Shown: piece by piece, positions 33,501 to 44,897 of the stretch
How the letters are laid out: the number at the start of each line of letters is the position of its first letter
Position numbering within the stretch: position 1 is the first letter of the stretch
NCBI RefSeq assembly: GCF_016801865.2
Contig: NC_068938.1
Span: 116,028,615 to 116,092,614, forward strand
DNA length: 64,000 nucleotides
Direction of reading: 5' to 3'
From: Culex pipiens pallens
Taxonomy: Eukaryota > Arthropoda > Insecta > Diptera > Culicidae
Notes under the pieces: model-generated
Told to the model about the DNA's origin: nothing
The model's input: only the letters and a program-made list of their open reading frames with translations
The model's database searches: none
Program-made: the position numbers and the translations under genes

Positions 33501-36500
33501 CGAGCTCAGGCTATCGTAACAGTCCAGACATACGCGCAACGGCTTCGTGCTCTGTCCGGCTAGGACAAACTTCTTCGACGAGCACGGTCCGCACACGACC
33601 GCGCCACAGTTTCGACAGTGATGCTGTTTTTTTTTTGTGGAAGGGAAAACAGTTAGATCATAAGTGTACGAAACAATCTACCCAAGACTTACCCTTCGAA
33701 TCAACATGGTAAATTGCGTTTTCTTGCAGTGCATGCAAATGTTGGCCTCACTGTCCGGAACCCAGACAGCGGCATGAGTCTCGACGGGCTTTTTGCCACC
33801 TAAAATGAGAGAATCACAACAAATTACCTTCCGTTCTCAGACGGTGTGACTTAAAATGTCATACTTTTTCGTAGCAAATCCTCGATGCATTTGTTTATAT
33901 GGGCCATCCACTCTTGCTTTTCGGTTTGTGTTGCCGCATAAACGGCAAACGACTTGGTTGCGGTTCGTATCAGCCAACCGTTTCGATATTCTGAAAGGAA
34001 CAAATGGCTCGATCATTATGTCTTCCCAAAGCCAAAACCGGAAACTACTTACGTCCGTTGTCCTCCAGGGTTTGCAGCTGTACCTCCTCCAGTGGTATCA
34101 AGTGTTGTTTGTTGTACTTTTTCTTGCCGATTACGATGTTGCCGTACACGAGGATGTCGTTGAACAGGAAGAACTGCCGGGCCTTTGGACGCTTGCGGCA
34201 CATCTTTGTGAGGACGCCCTCGCCGACCAGGACACGTCCCGGAACGTACAGTGGCTGGCCCGAGCTGCCGAAGCAGTTTTCCACCATCTGTATTCGGCGG
34301 GCGTTTGCCTCCGAGTTTACTGTAAACAAAAGAAAATGTGAAGCAACAATTTTAGGCGAACCGTTGTTATTTCGTTGTTTTTTTAAACAAGAACACCAAC
34401 GGACTGAGGTGAGCAATTTCAGAGGTACCGAGTATCGATGCTTTCGAGGAGTGCGTGTTCGATTTTCACTCGCAGCGAGCGTCCCGGCAGATACGACCCG
34501 ACCATGTCAAGTGGCTACCACAGAATCCGAGCTTCGAGTATAGTTATAGTTCGCTTACAATTTCAAAAGATCCTATCAGCATAGGAAACCAATGGCGCAT
34601 ATAACCTTTTGAAAAAGAAGTCTAGATTGAATGTTTTCAGTTCTAGAGTTGTATTTTCCTCACTGATGTAAGGCTATATACTGCCGCTCAAATCAAGTCC
34701 GTCCCATATGTAATTTCGTCAATTTTGAGGTAATGATGCAGTTTGGTTCAAAATCATGTAAACTATCAGAAAACCCAATAAAATTTAGTACTTTGTTCTA
34801 GAAAACCGGATAAAATCCACTTTTTCGTGAAATTCTAACAGCCTTATGGGCGGGACAAACTTGACATGCGTTTTTCTCGGCTTCCTGTTTTTACATATGG
34901 GACGGACACGATTAGAGCGGCAGTATAATCCTGCTATAAAATAAACTTTTTATGCCTGTAGACCAATCTTCAAGTATACCTTTCGACTAATAATCGAAAA
35001 CAGAACATATTCCAGTCCGGCTGTGTGTAGGTGTGTGACTAAACTTTTCACTCAATTTTCTCAGCAATGGCTGAACCGATTTTGTTCAAACAAGTTGCTT
35101 TCGCGCTACGTCGCTACTGATTTGTTTGAACTTTCGATAAGTAGTTCAAACGCGATCGAAGAATCATTATCAGAAGAAAATCTTTTGACGCTCATCAAGA
35201 TAAAAAATCGGCTCTACAAGCTCTCCTCTATCGCGCACGAAAGATCGGTAGAAGAAACTTTAAAAAATCATCATCTTGTTTATTCGGCGGAACATCTATT
35301 TCACTACTACACTTGCAGGTGTAGTGTCGCGACCTGGACAAACGATTCTTTGGAGTTTTCGAATAAAAAGTGCTACGAGCGATCTGCGATGGAGTAGGTT
35401 AGAGTGGTTTACCATGATCAATGATCATCATCATCATCATCAATTGATCATGAATACTTTTAAATTTAATCACGTTTTAGACTACTAACTCAAAATAACG
35501 TTGATAAGTAATAACTTTTAATCGACGTTACATTTTCAACGATGAATCCTAAAATCAACTGAATGCTGTTGCCAGTTCAGCTTCTAAGGGAGCGTTCTTT
35601 TATTACGTAACGCAGTTGGGGGGGAGGGGGAGTCGAAGGCCGTGTTACGCTTCATACAATATTTTTAAAATTTGTATGGAAATTTTGTTACGAGGGAGGG
35701 GGGGGGGGGGAGGGGGTCTAAAAATCCGATTTTTTGCGTTACGTAATAAAAGAACGCTCCCTAATCAATCCAGATAACAGAAGTGAACCCAAATGATTTG
35801 TAGCTAGACTTGACCCTCAATCAAAGCTAGTAGTGGACGCTACTAAAATATAAAAAAAAAAACGTCTCAATTTCACGCAAGTCAACGAGGCGTCGTTTAC
35901 CCATCCAGATATGAGCTTCTCAGTACGAGTTCAACTCGATTTATTGCGACAAACACACAGAGCAGAGTTCACCATGAGTCATCACCGAGTCCTTGATAAC
36001 ACCAGTAGTTACTCATAATCAGCAGACAGAATAAAGACTACTACAACGAACGCTCGCGCCTTTGCCTTTCGTAGAAGAAACAGCTCGAGCGTTGCACGAT
36101 CTGTCCGTCACCGTGTTACTTCACAACACATAGAAAGAAGGATTCCAACTTTAGGACGTCGTTGTTGTTCAGTCGCCGTGCAATTTCCTTCTTCTATTAC
36201 CTGTCTCTGTGTGTTGTTGTTTTATCTACCTTCGTCGTCCAATTTGTTGGATTCTCCCATTTTACGCCACACGCGCATTATTCGCTGCCGTTTCGGTGCT
36301 TTTCGTTTGGCTCGGCGGTACCCTACTAGATGATGGCGGTGTAGAGACGGAAAATGCAAAAATACCTCGAGATCGCTTGAAGACACATTACGCGACTTTG
36401 TGTGTGGCGAGAGCGCAGTAAATTACTGGGCAAAAAGAACCAGCGAAACACAATGGAAATAACATCCGCCTCTAGGGTCACACGGACGGGAAAAGCAGGT

Positions 36501-36850
36501 CCAACGAGATTCGCAGCCTATCCCTGGCGCCTGTTCTCATCCCGATATGACCACAGGTTCCTCTCGCTCAGGTGGTCAGAACTTCCACTTATGCAAGGAA
36601 GTAAATAATAATCCTTTGCGGACTTGTGAATCATCAAGTTGGCCGTGGCTGCTGTTGACATTTGGGCGATGAGCGTAAATTTTGACGTCGTCATATTCGC
36701 CTTTTCTGCGGTTCAATTTCAAAACATTTCACACGAAAATCAACGGCAGGAGTTCGACACTGCACTCGCGACGTTTTATTTGCACCAGATGCGAATTTTC
36801 CTTACGAAATTATTACTTTTCCTCCATAACTCACCTAGTTTGTCCACCAT
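27522..36850 (-). CDS. rush: Phafin (PLEKHF1/2-like, Drosophila rush) PH-FYVE endosomal protein
   Basis: The minus-strand exons are 36835-36850 (ATG), 34053-34319, 33865-33990, 33693-33799, 33486-33623, 33307-33411 and, by inference, 27522-27557. All joins keep frame, giving 264 aa against 249 for human PLEKHF2. The N-terminus 'MVDKLVNSEANARRIQMVEN' and 'QFFLFNDILVYGNIVIGKKK' lead into the PH domain (about residues 35-130). The FYVE finger has WVPD (149-152), the R-H-H-C-R-N-C-G core (172-179) and 'RVCLDCY'. A Ser/Asp/Glu-rich tail follows. Phafins bind PI3P through both domains and act on early endosomes and autophagy. The start exon is only 16 nt, but 'ATGGTGGACAAACTAG' before GTGAGT fits the family start exactly. 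Intron 1 is 2.5 kb. The last intron (27558-33306) is 5.7 kb and transposon-filled. The final 11 codons (PKFYGDEKPEK) are the weakest part; reading through the donor after 'THDQ' or another exon is possible. Confidence 0.92.
28890..29193 (-). pseudogene. Possible 3' continuation of a LINE reverse-transcriptase relic
   Basis: This side of the 2.29-kb insertion (29194-31484) carries the same ACAGCG flank as the RT relic at 31485-32017. It should therefore be its continuation on the minus strand. No strong RT motif is left here; the assignment rests on the duplication. Confidence 0.4.
29194..31484. mobile_element. 2.29-kb TIR transposon with ACAGCG target duplication
   Basis: The ends CAGGGTGGCCACC and GGTGGCCACCCTG are perfect 13-bp inverted repeats. 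Subterminal 'TCCCGGTTTTTTCCCGG'-type tracts occur near both ends. ACAGCG stands at 29188-29193 and again at 31485-31490. CAGGG tips recall hAT elements, but hAT duplications are usually 8 bp, so the superfamily is open. The interior is AT-rich without a transposase, and a second element is nested at 30275-31150. It sits in a LINE relic inside the last intron of the Phafin gene. Confidence 0.85.
30275..31150. mobile_element. hAT-like non-autonomous element nested inside 29194-31484
   Basis: The left end CAACGGTTCTCAACCT and the right end AGGTTGAGAATCGCTG are imperfect inverted repeats of the CAGCGRTTCTCAACC type that is common among hAT elements. Subterminal GGTACCC/GGGGTACATGTACCCC motifs are also mirrored. 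No 8-bp duplication is detectable, and no transposase remains. Confidence 0.65.
31485..32017 (-). pseudogene. Jockey-type LINE reverse-transcriptase relic
   Basis: Broken minus-strand frames carry recognisable RT blocks in the right order: 'SEYQHGFMKQRSTTS', 'QQVNAIYVDFAKAFDRW', 'ISGVPQGSHRGPL' and 'RSTLERVHSIE'. These correspond to the QHGF, D-x-xKAFD and GVPQGSxLGP motifs of jockey/CR1-like RTs. Frameshifts and deletions make it inactive, and the catalytic YADD block is not evident. It is split by the 29194-31484 element and bordered by a small TIR element at about 32018-32095. Confidence 0.8.
32018..32095. mobile_element. Short 'AGAGTTTTTTTTTGAAAAGG' TIR element
   Basis: The left AGAGTTTTTTTTTGAAAAGG and the right 'CCTAATCAAAAAAAAAAACT' are inverted, and CCAATAAACTAT/ATGTTTATAGG is mirrored inside. 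About 75 bp; same family as 13036-13207. Confidence 0.6.
32096..33200. pseudogene. Degenerate retroelement-like DNA
   Basis: Base composition is coding-like, with broken frames on both strands. Neighbourhood suggests it continues the LINE relic at 31485-32017 (5' direction on the minus strand), but no diagnostic RT or endonuclease motif can be named. It lies in the last Phafin intron. Confidence 0.35.
34677..34927. mobile_element. MITE 'TATACTGCCGCTC', 251 bp
   Basis: The ends TATACTGCCGCTCAAATCAA and 'ATTAGAGCGGCAGTATA' are inverted. The similarity extends inward through 'GTCCGTCCCATATGTA' and its mirror. It lies in Phafin intron 1 and is non-coding. Confidence 0.85.
34970..35130. repeat. 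Dispersed repeat containing 'GGCTGAACCGATTTTG'
   Basis: 'GTATACCTTTCGACTAATAA', 'GTGTGTGACTAAACTTTTCA' and 'CAGCAATGGCTGAACCGATT' resemble, in the opposite orientation, the sequence at about 63860-64000 ('AAAATCGGTTCAGCC', 'TATACGTGAAGGTATATC'). It is probably the terminal part of a high-copy mosquito retroelement. Confidence 0.45.
35587..35762. mobile_element. MITE 'AGGGAGCGTTCTTTTATTAC' with G-rich tracts
   Basis: The terminal AGGGAGCGTTCTTTTATTAC and GTAATAAAAGAACGCTCCCT are perfect inverted repeats continuing through GTAACGC. The flanks fit a TA duplication. Two long guanine-rich runs occur on the same strand (about 35619-35632 and 35695-35716), around a 'CATACAATATTT' core. It lies in Phafin intron 1. 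Confidence 0.9.
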
Positions 36851-37245
36851 TTTCACAGTATTTTACACTTTTGACTTTCTCTTTCGCATACAATCCAGCG
36901 CACACTGCGCTCAAGAGTATCTCAATGTTATGAGGCTCTCAAGCCACTCACCTGGTGGTAACTCATGAGTGTAATCTGACAGATATCACCCAGTCAGTTC
37001 AATTCGAATTCTGCAACGGAATTAAATGCTAATCGTAAACGAACTCCGTTTCAAACGCAACAACCGATACGAACACAGAAACAGCGAAAAAAAGCGTCAA
37101 CATTTCAAATAGCATCATGTTAATACAAACCATACAAACCATGTGTTAAGAGAAAAACGCATTAGAATATTTAGCACCATTTTTCAACTCCCATTATAAA
37201 CAATTTCCTAAAAGCAAAAGAAGATGTCCAGACTCGTGTCCAGAG
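36851..37245. other. Upstream region of the Phafin gene
   Basis: The stretch is upstream of the Phafin ATG on the minus strand and presumably contains its 5' UTR and promoter. No distinct TATA box or repeat is recognised. Confidence 0.35.
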
Positions 37246-37588
37246 TTTTTTTTTTGAAAGATACAATAGCTTATAGGATCTTTTCACGCAGAAAAATAAG
37301 GCATATTCGAATCAACAAAACGTTTTGATGATTTGAAAATCAAGATTTTTGTTGAATCAACGCCTTGGTCACTTTTTCATTTGACACTTTTTTAATTTGT
37401 ACCCCGTTGGTTGGTCAAATTCAAACTAAAAAGTGACGAACTGTCACTTTTTACATTGCGCATATGCACACTATCAAAACAAACGTTTGATAGTGTATGT
37501 GAGCTCCGTGTAAAAGGGGTGTCAAACTAAAAAGTGACCCCGTTCGTTTGACAGTAGTTGGTGTCAAAACATCGGGGTTTGAGAGTAT
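37246..37588 (-). mobile_element. Composite of three truncated small elements, including inverted MITE A
   Basis: In order: an 'AGAGTTTTTTTTTTGAAAG' TIR fragment (about 37246-37282), the left third of MITE family B (about 37285-37362, 'CACGCAGAAAAATAAGGCAT'), and a decayed family A copy in reverse orientation (about 37363-37588, ending 'TCGGGGTTTGAGAGTAT'). Confidence 0.7.
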
Positions 37589-37974
37589 GTGCTAATGCCC
37601 CATAAAAATTTGACATTTCTCAAAACCGACGAAATGGTAGACTAAATCGATCTCTACATAAGGGGTAGGATTTCAAGTGTGCAAATATTTGGTGTGCAGT
37701 TATGATTTGCACAGGGGGAGAATTTGGTGCAAAGTGTGCAATAAATAAATAAATTCGTTAGAGAGCAGTTATGTTGGGTATTTTTTTCATGAAGTCAATC
37801 ATTTTCTCCATAAGTTTAAGTAGAAAGTGGAGTTTATAGTAATTATGGTGGATTATTCTTTTTAAAATGAGTTTTTGTATGTTTGTAAGTGCTTTAATAC
37901 GAAGCGCGAATATAAATAATTCCAAATACTTTTGGAATACAGTAACACAAATACAGTTGGACTCACAATTCAAA

Positions 37975-38085
37975 GGGATGGATGCTAAGGTGTAAAAAGA
38001 GGTTTGCAATTGCCTCAACGCTTAGTTTCGAGTAGGAATCTCGCAATCGAGAACGCCACGGCAATGCTGTAGAGCGGCAATTTTT
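37975..38085 (+). repeat. SINE 3' fragment
   Basis: 'AAAAAGAGGTTTGCAATTGC', 'AGGAATCTCGCAATCGAGAA' and 'GGCAATGCTGTAGAGCG' match the 3' part of the SINE at 58067-58459. The tRNA-like head is missing, so it is truncated. Confidence 0.75.
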
Positions 38086-38094
38086 TTTCTTTCA

Positions 38095-38372
38095 AAATTC
38101 TACGAAATTTTAATGGAAATTCTAGTGCAATTAACTGAAATCAGTTTCAAATGCATTCTCCTGCATTTAGAATCATTTTCAGCATGTTCGGGTTTATAAA
38201 AAATCCTTTGAATTTTTGACAATTTTCGATGTACAGTACTGCAAAAAGTTTATTTTTTGCAACATTTTTCTTTTCGTCAAATCTATTTTTTTTAAACTAA
38301 TGATTGTAAAACAACTGAACTAGTATAAAATGCATCCTAAACACTTTTTTTTATTCATATGTTGAGACTATG
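38095..38372. repeat. Dispersed repeat, direct match to about 29690-29915
   Basis: The two segments share 'GTGCAA..AACTGAAATCA', 'AGAATCATTTTCAGCATGTT' and 'TATGTTGAGACTATGG' in order. The other copy lies inside the 29194-31484 transposon. Class not recognised. Confidence 0.55.
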
Positions 38373-38514
38373 GCATTTTTTTGCAAACAAGCCATCAACT
38401 TTAACGACCCACAGGTCTTTAGTTTGTCTTTTGTGGTCTCTATTCGTCGCCGTCGTGCTAACTTGTCGTACGTGCATTTTGGGCCAAATTGAGTTAAGAA
38501 CGCCATTTTGTGCA

Positions 38515-38955
38515 TCTCACAATGCCTCACCTTTTAACCTTCACAGATCCCCAAAATTCGATTTCAATCCTGAGATATTCAATAAAAACCAAAAAAGCTC
38601 CGCGGATTTTTGTCACTTTTCATATGAAATTAGTTTCAATCTTGTCGTGCTATCTTGTCACTCCCTGAAAATTGATGTAAGTGCGACAATTGGCCAAAGG
38701 GATTTCAGGTCAGGATGCGTTTGACGCACGTACAAGTTAGACTACCGTAAACATTTGTAATTATAACTCGGGACTCCAGCAACCAACTTCAACCAAACTT
38801 CGGGACAATGCACAGAATGGTCAGCCAAACAAAACGTGTTTGTTATTGTTTAAATGCGTGCTTTCGTTTTTGCTTATTCAAGGTCAAACATTAAAAAGCG
38901 TTTTTCTCGGAACGTCGAAATGGTGGGTGCGACATGATAGCACGACAGCGTCGTA
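38515..38955. repeat. Dispersed repeat, second copy of 1045-1500 (inverted)
   Basis: It is reverse-complementary to 1045-1500 and lacks the MITE fragment present there. It abuts a truncated SINE on its right. Confidence 0.6.
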
Positions 38956-38956
38956 T

Positions 38957-39210
38957 TGCAAGTTTCTGCTCGAATCTAGGAGTCCAAAGGCTTGAATGGA
39001 GAGAGCACCCAAATCTCTTTCTACTCTAAGGGCCTTCCATTCCTGGGTTCAAACTGACGACCTAACCGCCATCAGCGATTCCACCGGGGCAGGCTTAATT
39101 TGGTGTGTTGTTTTTACTTATACGGGGGATGCGACTCCAACACCTGTAATGACTTGACCCCGTCCGATGGAAAGCAGGAGCATATTGGGTTCGAATCCAT
39201 AATCATTCTT
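38957..39210 (-). repeat. Truncated SINE, minus orientation
   Basis: In reverse it contains 'GAAACTTGCAATACGACG', the AGAGATTTGGGTGCTCTC block and the second tRNA-like arm region, matching the body of the SINE at 2363-2766. Neither a clean tRNA head nor the TTGATT tail is preserved. Confidence 0.65.
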
Positions 39211-39875
39211 AAAATACTTAAAACTTAAAATAATCGAAACATCGTATAATTGAGGCTTCGAAAACATTAGTCTGGACTGTATGACGACGAATAAATTAAG
39301 TATTGTAGAAAGCACAGTAGAAGGGTATGTGATATTCAATAACAAAATTATATGTTTATTTTGTGTTATTGATTTGATAAGATTGAATGTGTGGAATACA
39401 TACTATTTTCATGTTAATTTACATTGAATCAAATCTATTGTTTTATTTTCTATATAATACAGCTTGAACAAATCAAAAAGACAATAACTCTTGCATGACG
39501 TTATTGGTTTCTAAATTGAAAGTAATTGTTTTTTTTTGTGGAAAAACTAGACTCAGTACAGATATCAGCTGATAGTGACAAAATTGTTGGACTCTATTAT
39601 ACCACTACGAAGTATTCAACATGTCTACTCATACTCAATGAAGTTCAATAAATACGTTTCTTTAAAATTTAAAACAGTATGTGCACTTATCTTAGGTATC
39701 TAATTATAAATAATTTCATACAAGCGCTTGTTTGTGCGAATATTACTAATAATACTGATGTTAAAACACATTACTTTTAGATATTTTTTTATATACAAAC
39801 ATTGGAATGAGGTATTGAATACCTTACGAGAAAATTGGGTGAGGAAATCATAAGTCATTGAATTGATTGGAGTAG
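39211..39875. other. AT-rich non-coding DNA
   Basis: No gene, RNA or defined repeat is visible in this stretch. Confidence 0.5.
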
Positions 39876-40309
39876 ACTGCCGTTCTACGCATAATTGTCC
39901 CTTGTCAGTTTTGGACGATTTTGGCTTTATAACATTTTTAAGTTTTGTTTGATGTGTACTTTAAGAAAAACACATAAAATCTGGTACTTTGTTCGGAAAC
40001 TCATTAAAAACAACACCAAGTATGTTTGTCCCATCGTTAAACTTATACGCATAATTGTCCCACCAAATATTTCCTTACACGGAATCATTAGTTTTACTAA
40101 GCATTATGTCTTGTTTACCTGTTGTATAGCAAGAGAATCACAAATAAGGATGATAAACTGCTAACTGGGGTGATTAGGGACACATAGGGCGAATAGAAAC
40201 CCACGGGACAATTATGCGTAGAAACACAGAAATCGGTCGAAAAATTTCAATCGCGTTTTTCTCAGTTGCACTTTTTTGAACATGGGACAACTATGCGTAG
40301 AACGGCAGT
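39876..40309. mobile_element. TIR element 'ACTGCCGTTCTACGCAT', 434 bp
   Basis: The left end ACTGCCGTTCTACGCATAAT and the right end 'CTATGCGTAGAACGGCAGT' are inverted repeats. CGCATAATTGTCCC also recurs internally (about 40050). It is non-coding. The ACTGCCG tips faintly resemble those of the 34677 MITE (CTGCCGCTC). Confidence 0.85.
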
Positions 40310-40906
40310 AGAGTAGGATAATAAAACTGTCTGTATTGCATTGAAAATTACATGAAAGCTGAAATGCATCTGTTAATGAGAGTACATTTTTTTTTAAATT
40401 TATGGAGAATGATAATTCAGCAGCTATGAGCAAAAACACATTACTAGCTTATCAAAAATTAGTTTGCATCTTAGTGATCAATTAGCTGCTTTTCGTTAAA
40501 ATAAATAGCCCATTTTATCCTTTTCCCAAGTGGAATGAAATCATTACGATTTGATTTATTTTTTCTTCTATAGTGTAGTCCCAGCTATTTAAAATGCAAT
40601 GCAATTTATTTATTATATTTCACTGAAATATCCGTTTCCTGTACTGCTAAACTCTACCAATCTACGGCCAAAACTGAGGCGAATAAAGTGAAAACTCTGA
40701 GAACCTGTTATAGCGATAAGACAAGAAAAACCAAAATTTCTCTATTCGCCTCAGTTTGCTAGTTTGCATATATTTTTCAAACAACACTGGTTTCTAATGT
40801 ATTGAATGTTAGTTCTCATTGTTTTTTGTCATTAGTTGTGCGCAGAGAGAACATTAAATATACATTAACTTATGACGCAAGAAGCATTGGCATTGATTTT
40901 ACCGAA

Positions 40907-43900
40907 CTATTTACAGGTGTACTCTTCAATATGCTTCGTACATATATCACACTTGACCTGGCAGCACCACTGAAATTTACAGTTACACCGTTCCTTGACG
41001 ACAATCTTTTTCGTATTGTATCCTCGTCCGCAGCAGAGAATTGCGCATCCATCCAACCCGGACGATGTTTTGTTACAAATGCGACCGTGAGTGCCTGCAA
41101 TTAAAAAATGTTTTCTTGATGCATTGAAAAATTTACGAAATTTGCTTCAACTTACCAGGCCACTTGAGTTGTTTGTTGTTCCGACACCAGTCCGGGCTTT
41201 CGTCCAGATACACCAGGTCTAATGGGGTTGGAATTTTGTACCTGGGATCCTTGACTTGCAACCGACCACGTTTATTTATTTTCACCTGAGTGGCTTCGTC
41301 GTATTTCTCTCGCAGGAAGTCACCTGTTGATGATGGCGTTTGTTGGCTATAGGTTTTCATGTTTTCCACCAAGAGTGTGGAGCGAGCATGCTTACCGATT
41401 TCTCGAATGGATGTTAACTGCTGCCAGCATGTGATGAGGCTGCACGAACCAGAAACTCCGTGGCATTTACAAATGATGCGTGATTTTTTGATGACAGCCT
41501 GCATGACGAAAAATATGTTAGAAAACACGTTTTACTTGATGCAAAAAAGGCTACAGTAGCAAAGCAGAGGGGTTGACTTTAAAAAAGGGGTTGAAATTCG
41601 ACAACTATTAGGTAAACGTCCCTCTGTCGCTGCAAGCAAGGAAAACTCACCCTTCGTCCGGCTTCATTATTATGCAAATTCATCAGTGCACGAGCCTTTG
41701 CCGATGCACTGAATTTTACACCGTTAAGAGTTTTTTCTGGCTTTTTGAACATTTTCTTCAGCTTGTCATAGATGTTGAAATGCTTCAAATTGAATACTTC
41801 CGAGTTTGTAATTTCCTTGTTGATGCGGTCCTGCAAAATCACAAAGCAAATGTTAGAAAGGAAACCTAATGGCGATGCCAGCTAGCCTTGTGCGTACCTG
41901 GAGCTCGTTCATTTCTTTCGGGTCCAGGTTGGAGTTGGAGATTTCTTTGGCAATTTTGTCTTGTAGCTTCTGCAGGTCCTCGGGGCGAAACAGTGTATCG
42001 GTTCCGTTCAAAATGTTTTCGCTCGTGTCGTTCAGTGTTTCCAAAAGCCGCTCGACAATTTTAGGATACTTTGCCGGAATGGAAACCAACCCACGCGTGC
42101 CGCGCTTTCTCTCCTTTTCTTTTATATCTATGAAGGTTTGGGAAAATCTGTGAGAATAACAAAGAAAATATTAATCTTTGATGTACACCATTGAACATGC
42201 TGCATTACGATTCGAGGAAAACGTGACTTGTCAAAAGCAACGATCCAATTTATGAGCATTGTCATGTTGCTTTGTATGAGAAATGATTAAACTTGAAACA
42301 ATTTCACTTAAAGCGATTTCTTTAAACACGTTGACAAGGTAGATTGCATTGTCACGTTACGTATCCGCTGGGACTGATGTGATTTAAGGACGAGTTACAA
42401 TGGTAAGGTGTCAGCTCCAGAAATCAATCATATGTGTACGGAGAACAGGTGTTGAAAGCGATATCCTTGGCTTAGAAGATTTGCTACGATAGAAACGCAC
42501 ATGTTGCGGTATTATGCTGTACATTCGATACGTGAGGGAGCTTTCTATCGCAGTTTGATAACAGGTGCATGACTCTGGAGACCCATTGATTGCTGGAAAG
42601 TGACAGGATTTCTTTGATTTTATTTTCATCGGATTATAGGCTTTTTCGTCAAATTAGAAATATTTAGCCTTAGTTTTGATGAAAAAAAATCCTGGTTTTA
42701 TATCAAACCCATACACAGAGTCAGTCTTACGTAATCATAAAAAAACTAAAATAATCTTCAAAATACCAAAAATCAAACAGCAATTTCAAACAAGCTATAT
42801 TGAAAAGCATTTGATGGAAAAGTATTCTAAATCATTTTAGAAAAAAAAAATCACAGCTTAACTTATATATTTTTTCAAGAATAAAAAAAATCGTTTTTGC
42901 TCATTGTTCTAAGGCTAACATAAAACATCAAATATCCCTCTGCATTAACACTGTGAATTAAATACAAATTTGTCACATCTTTTAAACCTTGCGATGAAAC
43001 TTTTTAACGAAGATTATAACCACTGAATGGAATAAAAAACCCAACATGAGTATTGCGAGGGGAAAAAGTACAGAGCAAGTTTCGCGGGGGGAGTCATATT
43101 TTCCTGATATTAAAAACAACTTTAAACGTAATTTATGTACCCTTGTCTGGGAAAGTTTGCGTTTTGCATTACACTTGTGTAAACGAAAGTGATCTGAGTC
43201 TATGCTGTGTAAAAGGACGAGAGGTCGGGAGGTGGGTGTTTATCTGTCAGTCGAGTTGCACTCGAGTGCGCCAAGGATTTGTGCTGGCTGCTTCTACTGA
43301 TACAGTCAAGCCAGGGCAAAGAAGTCGCAGATTGGCGCAAAGTTTTGTTCGGTTCGGTTTTCGAACGAACAAAGGCCAAACGATGCCACCACCTAATCGA
43401 CGTGGGTGGCAGCAGAGGTGGCGCGGCTAAGATCAACACACTTCACAAGTGTGACACCAATGATCCTAATTCCCGCGTCGTTTCACAAGAGCACGCTGCC
43501 GTGCCATGCTTTAGATATCACAGCTTGGGTGTGCGGGTGTATGCAATGCATAATATGAATGTATGCATGAACCTCAGTTCGAGTCAAAAGCCACCATCGG
43601 ATTATGTCGCGGGTATTTGTACTTGTATAGGGGAGATTCAGTTGACTTGCTCAAAGGACTTATTTAAGCAATAATTGTCTCATTGATTTCAGCACAAAAA
43701 AAGCCGTTTAGAAAGGTTCCGGTGGTTCTTGGAAGCGTATTTTTAGTTATTTTGTTCAGTAAATAAGAGCTGTTTGTATTATTTACTGCTCAGATCAGAC
43801 ATTTCAGAACATGAACAAGCACTCACTGGAAATGCGTCTCAATCTTCACGGACATCTGAACAGTATAATGTAGTAAAATATTGATGGTTCATAATAAATG

Positions 43901-44897
43901 ATTAGAAATACCTTGATGAGCATAATGTTCAACTTAAATCAACGATCAATCTTTAAAATGTATTAATATTAATAAATTGTGCCAATGCACAACCACCAAC
44001 CTCCCCTAAAGCTTGAATCGATGCTGGTGTTGCATATTTGATATCGCCAAACATTAACAGGGGTAGTAGTAGAAGGGAAAAAGTAAACACAGCGCATCAT
44101 TTTCGTAACGCATTATCCGCACACATATTTGATCCTTATAACGGTTTTTCGTGTGACCGTATCGTAAGTGTTTCCGACGTCGAGTGTCATAGAGATATCC
44201 ACGCGCGAGAGTGTGTTAGTTTGTAACAAAATTTACACGCAGACATAGGCAAATCGAGTAGAATGATTCGTCTGTCAAAACCAGCTGTGTCCTTTGTTAT
44301 ACCACAAACACGTGGAAAACAGCTGTTTTGTACAGGCGATTTGTCTACTCGATTTGCCTATGTCTGCGTAAAAATAGTGTAAACAAAATCAGCTGCTTGG
44401 AATTCAGCCAATCACAATCAATCAAAACCAAAACATCACTTTAAATACAAATACTAACACAGAATCATAGTGTGCGTGAGACAAACCGTGGAGATCTCTA
44501 TTCTAGGATGTGAAAATATTGCATCTCTTCAGTGGCACCACCAGCAGCAGCAGCCACAAGCTAAGCATCTCGTTGCTGCAGCTGTTGGTGGCGTAGAACA
44601 TTGATTTGATATGCATTGCCATATCACTGGTGGAAATTGTCGTCATAAATTATTACATAAAATTCAGAAAAGTCCCCCGTCCTACCCATCATATACACAC
44701 AGTTGCCAACACTCACTTGTAGCCGAATTCCATATCATCTCCGCACCCTCCCCAGGTCCAGTCCTCGTGCAGCTGGGAGGGGCGGGAACTCCGGGAGCAC
44801 CCACATGAAGCCAACTGGCCATCGCGACAGGCGCGAGCTATGAAACTGGCAGCAGAGGCCGCCGCTAGCGCATGGACAAAGGCCATTTCGGGTGAAC
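40907..44897 (-). CDS. Wnt5: Wnt5 secreted signalling protein, six 3' exons (5'-partial)
   Basis: The minus-strand exons are 44717-44897, 41898-42147, 41651-41830, 41396-41498, 41156-41323 and 40907-41094. All joins are GT-AG, in frame for 355 residues, and end at TAG. The exon at 44717 gives 'SPEMAFVHALAAA' and 'CGCSRSSRPSQLHEDWTWGG'. The palmitoleoylation loop is 'CKCHGVSGSCSLITCWQQL', and the C-terminal Cys-rich domain includes 'TPLDLVYLDESPDWC', 'HGRICNKTSSGLDGCAILCC' and 'KFQWCCQVKCDICTKHIEEY'. Wording in the Cys-rich domain matches Drosophila Wnt5. Between 'RGTRGLVS' and 'ARALMNLHNNEAGRR' is the long arthropod-Wnt5-type insertion, rich in Lys, Asn and Glu (about 110 aa). Wnt5 signals through Derailed/Ryk in axon guidance. 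N-terminal exons (signal peptide, the 'RRWNCS' region) were not found up to 64000. Minus-strand AATAAA motifs lie near 40605. Confidence 0.95.
44232..44373. mobile_element. MITE 'CGCAGACATAGGCAAATCG' in a Wnt5 intron
   Basis: The left 'CGCAGACATAGGCAAATCGA' and the right 'TCGATTTGCCTATGTCTGCG' are perfect inverted repeats, followed inward by GTAGA/TCTAC. About 142 bp, non-coding, in the intron between 42147 and 44717. Confidence 0.85.
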
